Of a DNA stretch of 47,656 nucleotides, positions 47,214-47,656 are shown piece after piece. The DNA comes from Paramuribaculum sp. Lineage in GTDB: Bacteria > Bacteroidota > Bacteroidia > Bacteroidales > Muribaculaceae. How positions within the stretch are numbered: position 1 is the stretch's first letter; each line of letters starts with the position of its first letter. The notes under the pieces were generated by a model that had not been told where the DNA came from, did not search any database, and worked only from the letters and a program-made list of their open reading frames with translations. The position numbers and the translations under genes are program-made. The DNA is taken from positions 1 to 47,656 of the forward strand of contig JAIDTT010000081.1 of the NCBI GenBank assembly GCA_029060545.1. Reading direction: 5' to 3'.

Positions 47214-47656
47214 TTACCATTCTACTTCGCCGGTATCTTCCGAGCCTCCGGCGGCAGGCTTACCGGTCACAGCGATCTCTACACTACACGATGCACCCTT
47301 TACTGTTCGTGCGGTAATCGTTGCAGCTCCCTTTTTCGCTGCTTTTACCACTCCGTTGCTTACTGTGGCGACGCTTGTATCGGAGCTCACCCAAGTAATA
47401 CCGGATTCGGGTATAGATTTAGGGTTAAGTATAGCCCATAGATCTTTTTGTTCACCTCTGTTTAAAGTGATACTATTGATAGTAAACGATATCGATGCAG
47501 GCACAACATTAATCGTACATTGAGCCGACACACTGCCGGCTGTCACAGTAATCTGTGCTGTACCGGATGCTATGGCTGTCACAACTCCGTTGCTGCTTAC
47601 AGAGGCTACCGATGTGTTGGACGACTGCCAGCTCACGCTCTTGTCGGTGGCATTAT
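47214..47656 (-). CDS. Big_2 (Ig-like group 2) domain protein, 5' truncated by window edge
   Basis: SVSWQSSNTSVASVSSNGVVTAIASGTAQITVTAG and ITWVSSDTSVATVSNGVVKAAKKGAATITA; frame open to window end. Confidence 0.88.
   Translation of the reverse strand, partial: NATDKSVSWQSSNTSVASVSSNGVVTAIASGTAQITVTAGSVSAQCTINVVPASISFTINSITLNRGEQKDLWAILNPKSIPESGITWVSSDTSVATVSNGVVKAAKKGAATITARTVKGASCSVEIAVTGKPAAGGSEDTGEVEW

Noticed and set aside
1-47656. CRISPR arrays, prophage structural genes, IS transposases, tRNA genes
   Set aside because: Looked for spaced short repeats, transposase/capsid motifs and tRNA cloverleafs; none recognised apart from the tRNA-like part of tmRNA.

Overview
The window looks like a chromosomal segment of a Bacteroidales gut bacterium, possibly Muribaculaceae-like. 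This rests on TAnnTTTG-type promoter elements, BACON/fimbrillin-like/Big_2 surface lipoproteins and the Bacteroidetes-type integrase. Core genes recognised: rho with a large disordered N-terminus, mtaB, ruvC, tmRNA (ssrA), an AMP-binding ligase, a TrmN6-like methyltransferase, a ROK kinase and a CPBP protease. There is also a complete MacAB/TolC-type efflux operon with its own two-component system. Accessory or regulatory features include a radical-SAM gene coupled to a Cys-motif membrane protein, an orphan tyrosine recombinase, a HigBA-like TA pair, a structured ncRNA upstream of a MATE pump, and a fimbrillin/VWA lipoprotein with a recent internal duplication. Most notable observations: (1) an orphan LytTR regulator overlapping a membrane-anchored phosphodiester-glycosidase-like gene, with near-identical direct repeats (period 21 bp) at matched positions upstream of two neighbouring secreted-protein transcription units; (2) the radical-SAM plus CX5CX3CX2C membrane-protein pair; (3) a 986-bp insertion between a glycosyltransferase gene and ssrA, bounded by 32-bp repeats that rebuild both the glycosyltransferase 3' end and the ssrA promoter-proximal sequence. 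All family calls come from reading motifs by eye; no database search was run.
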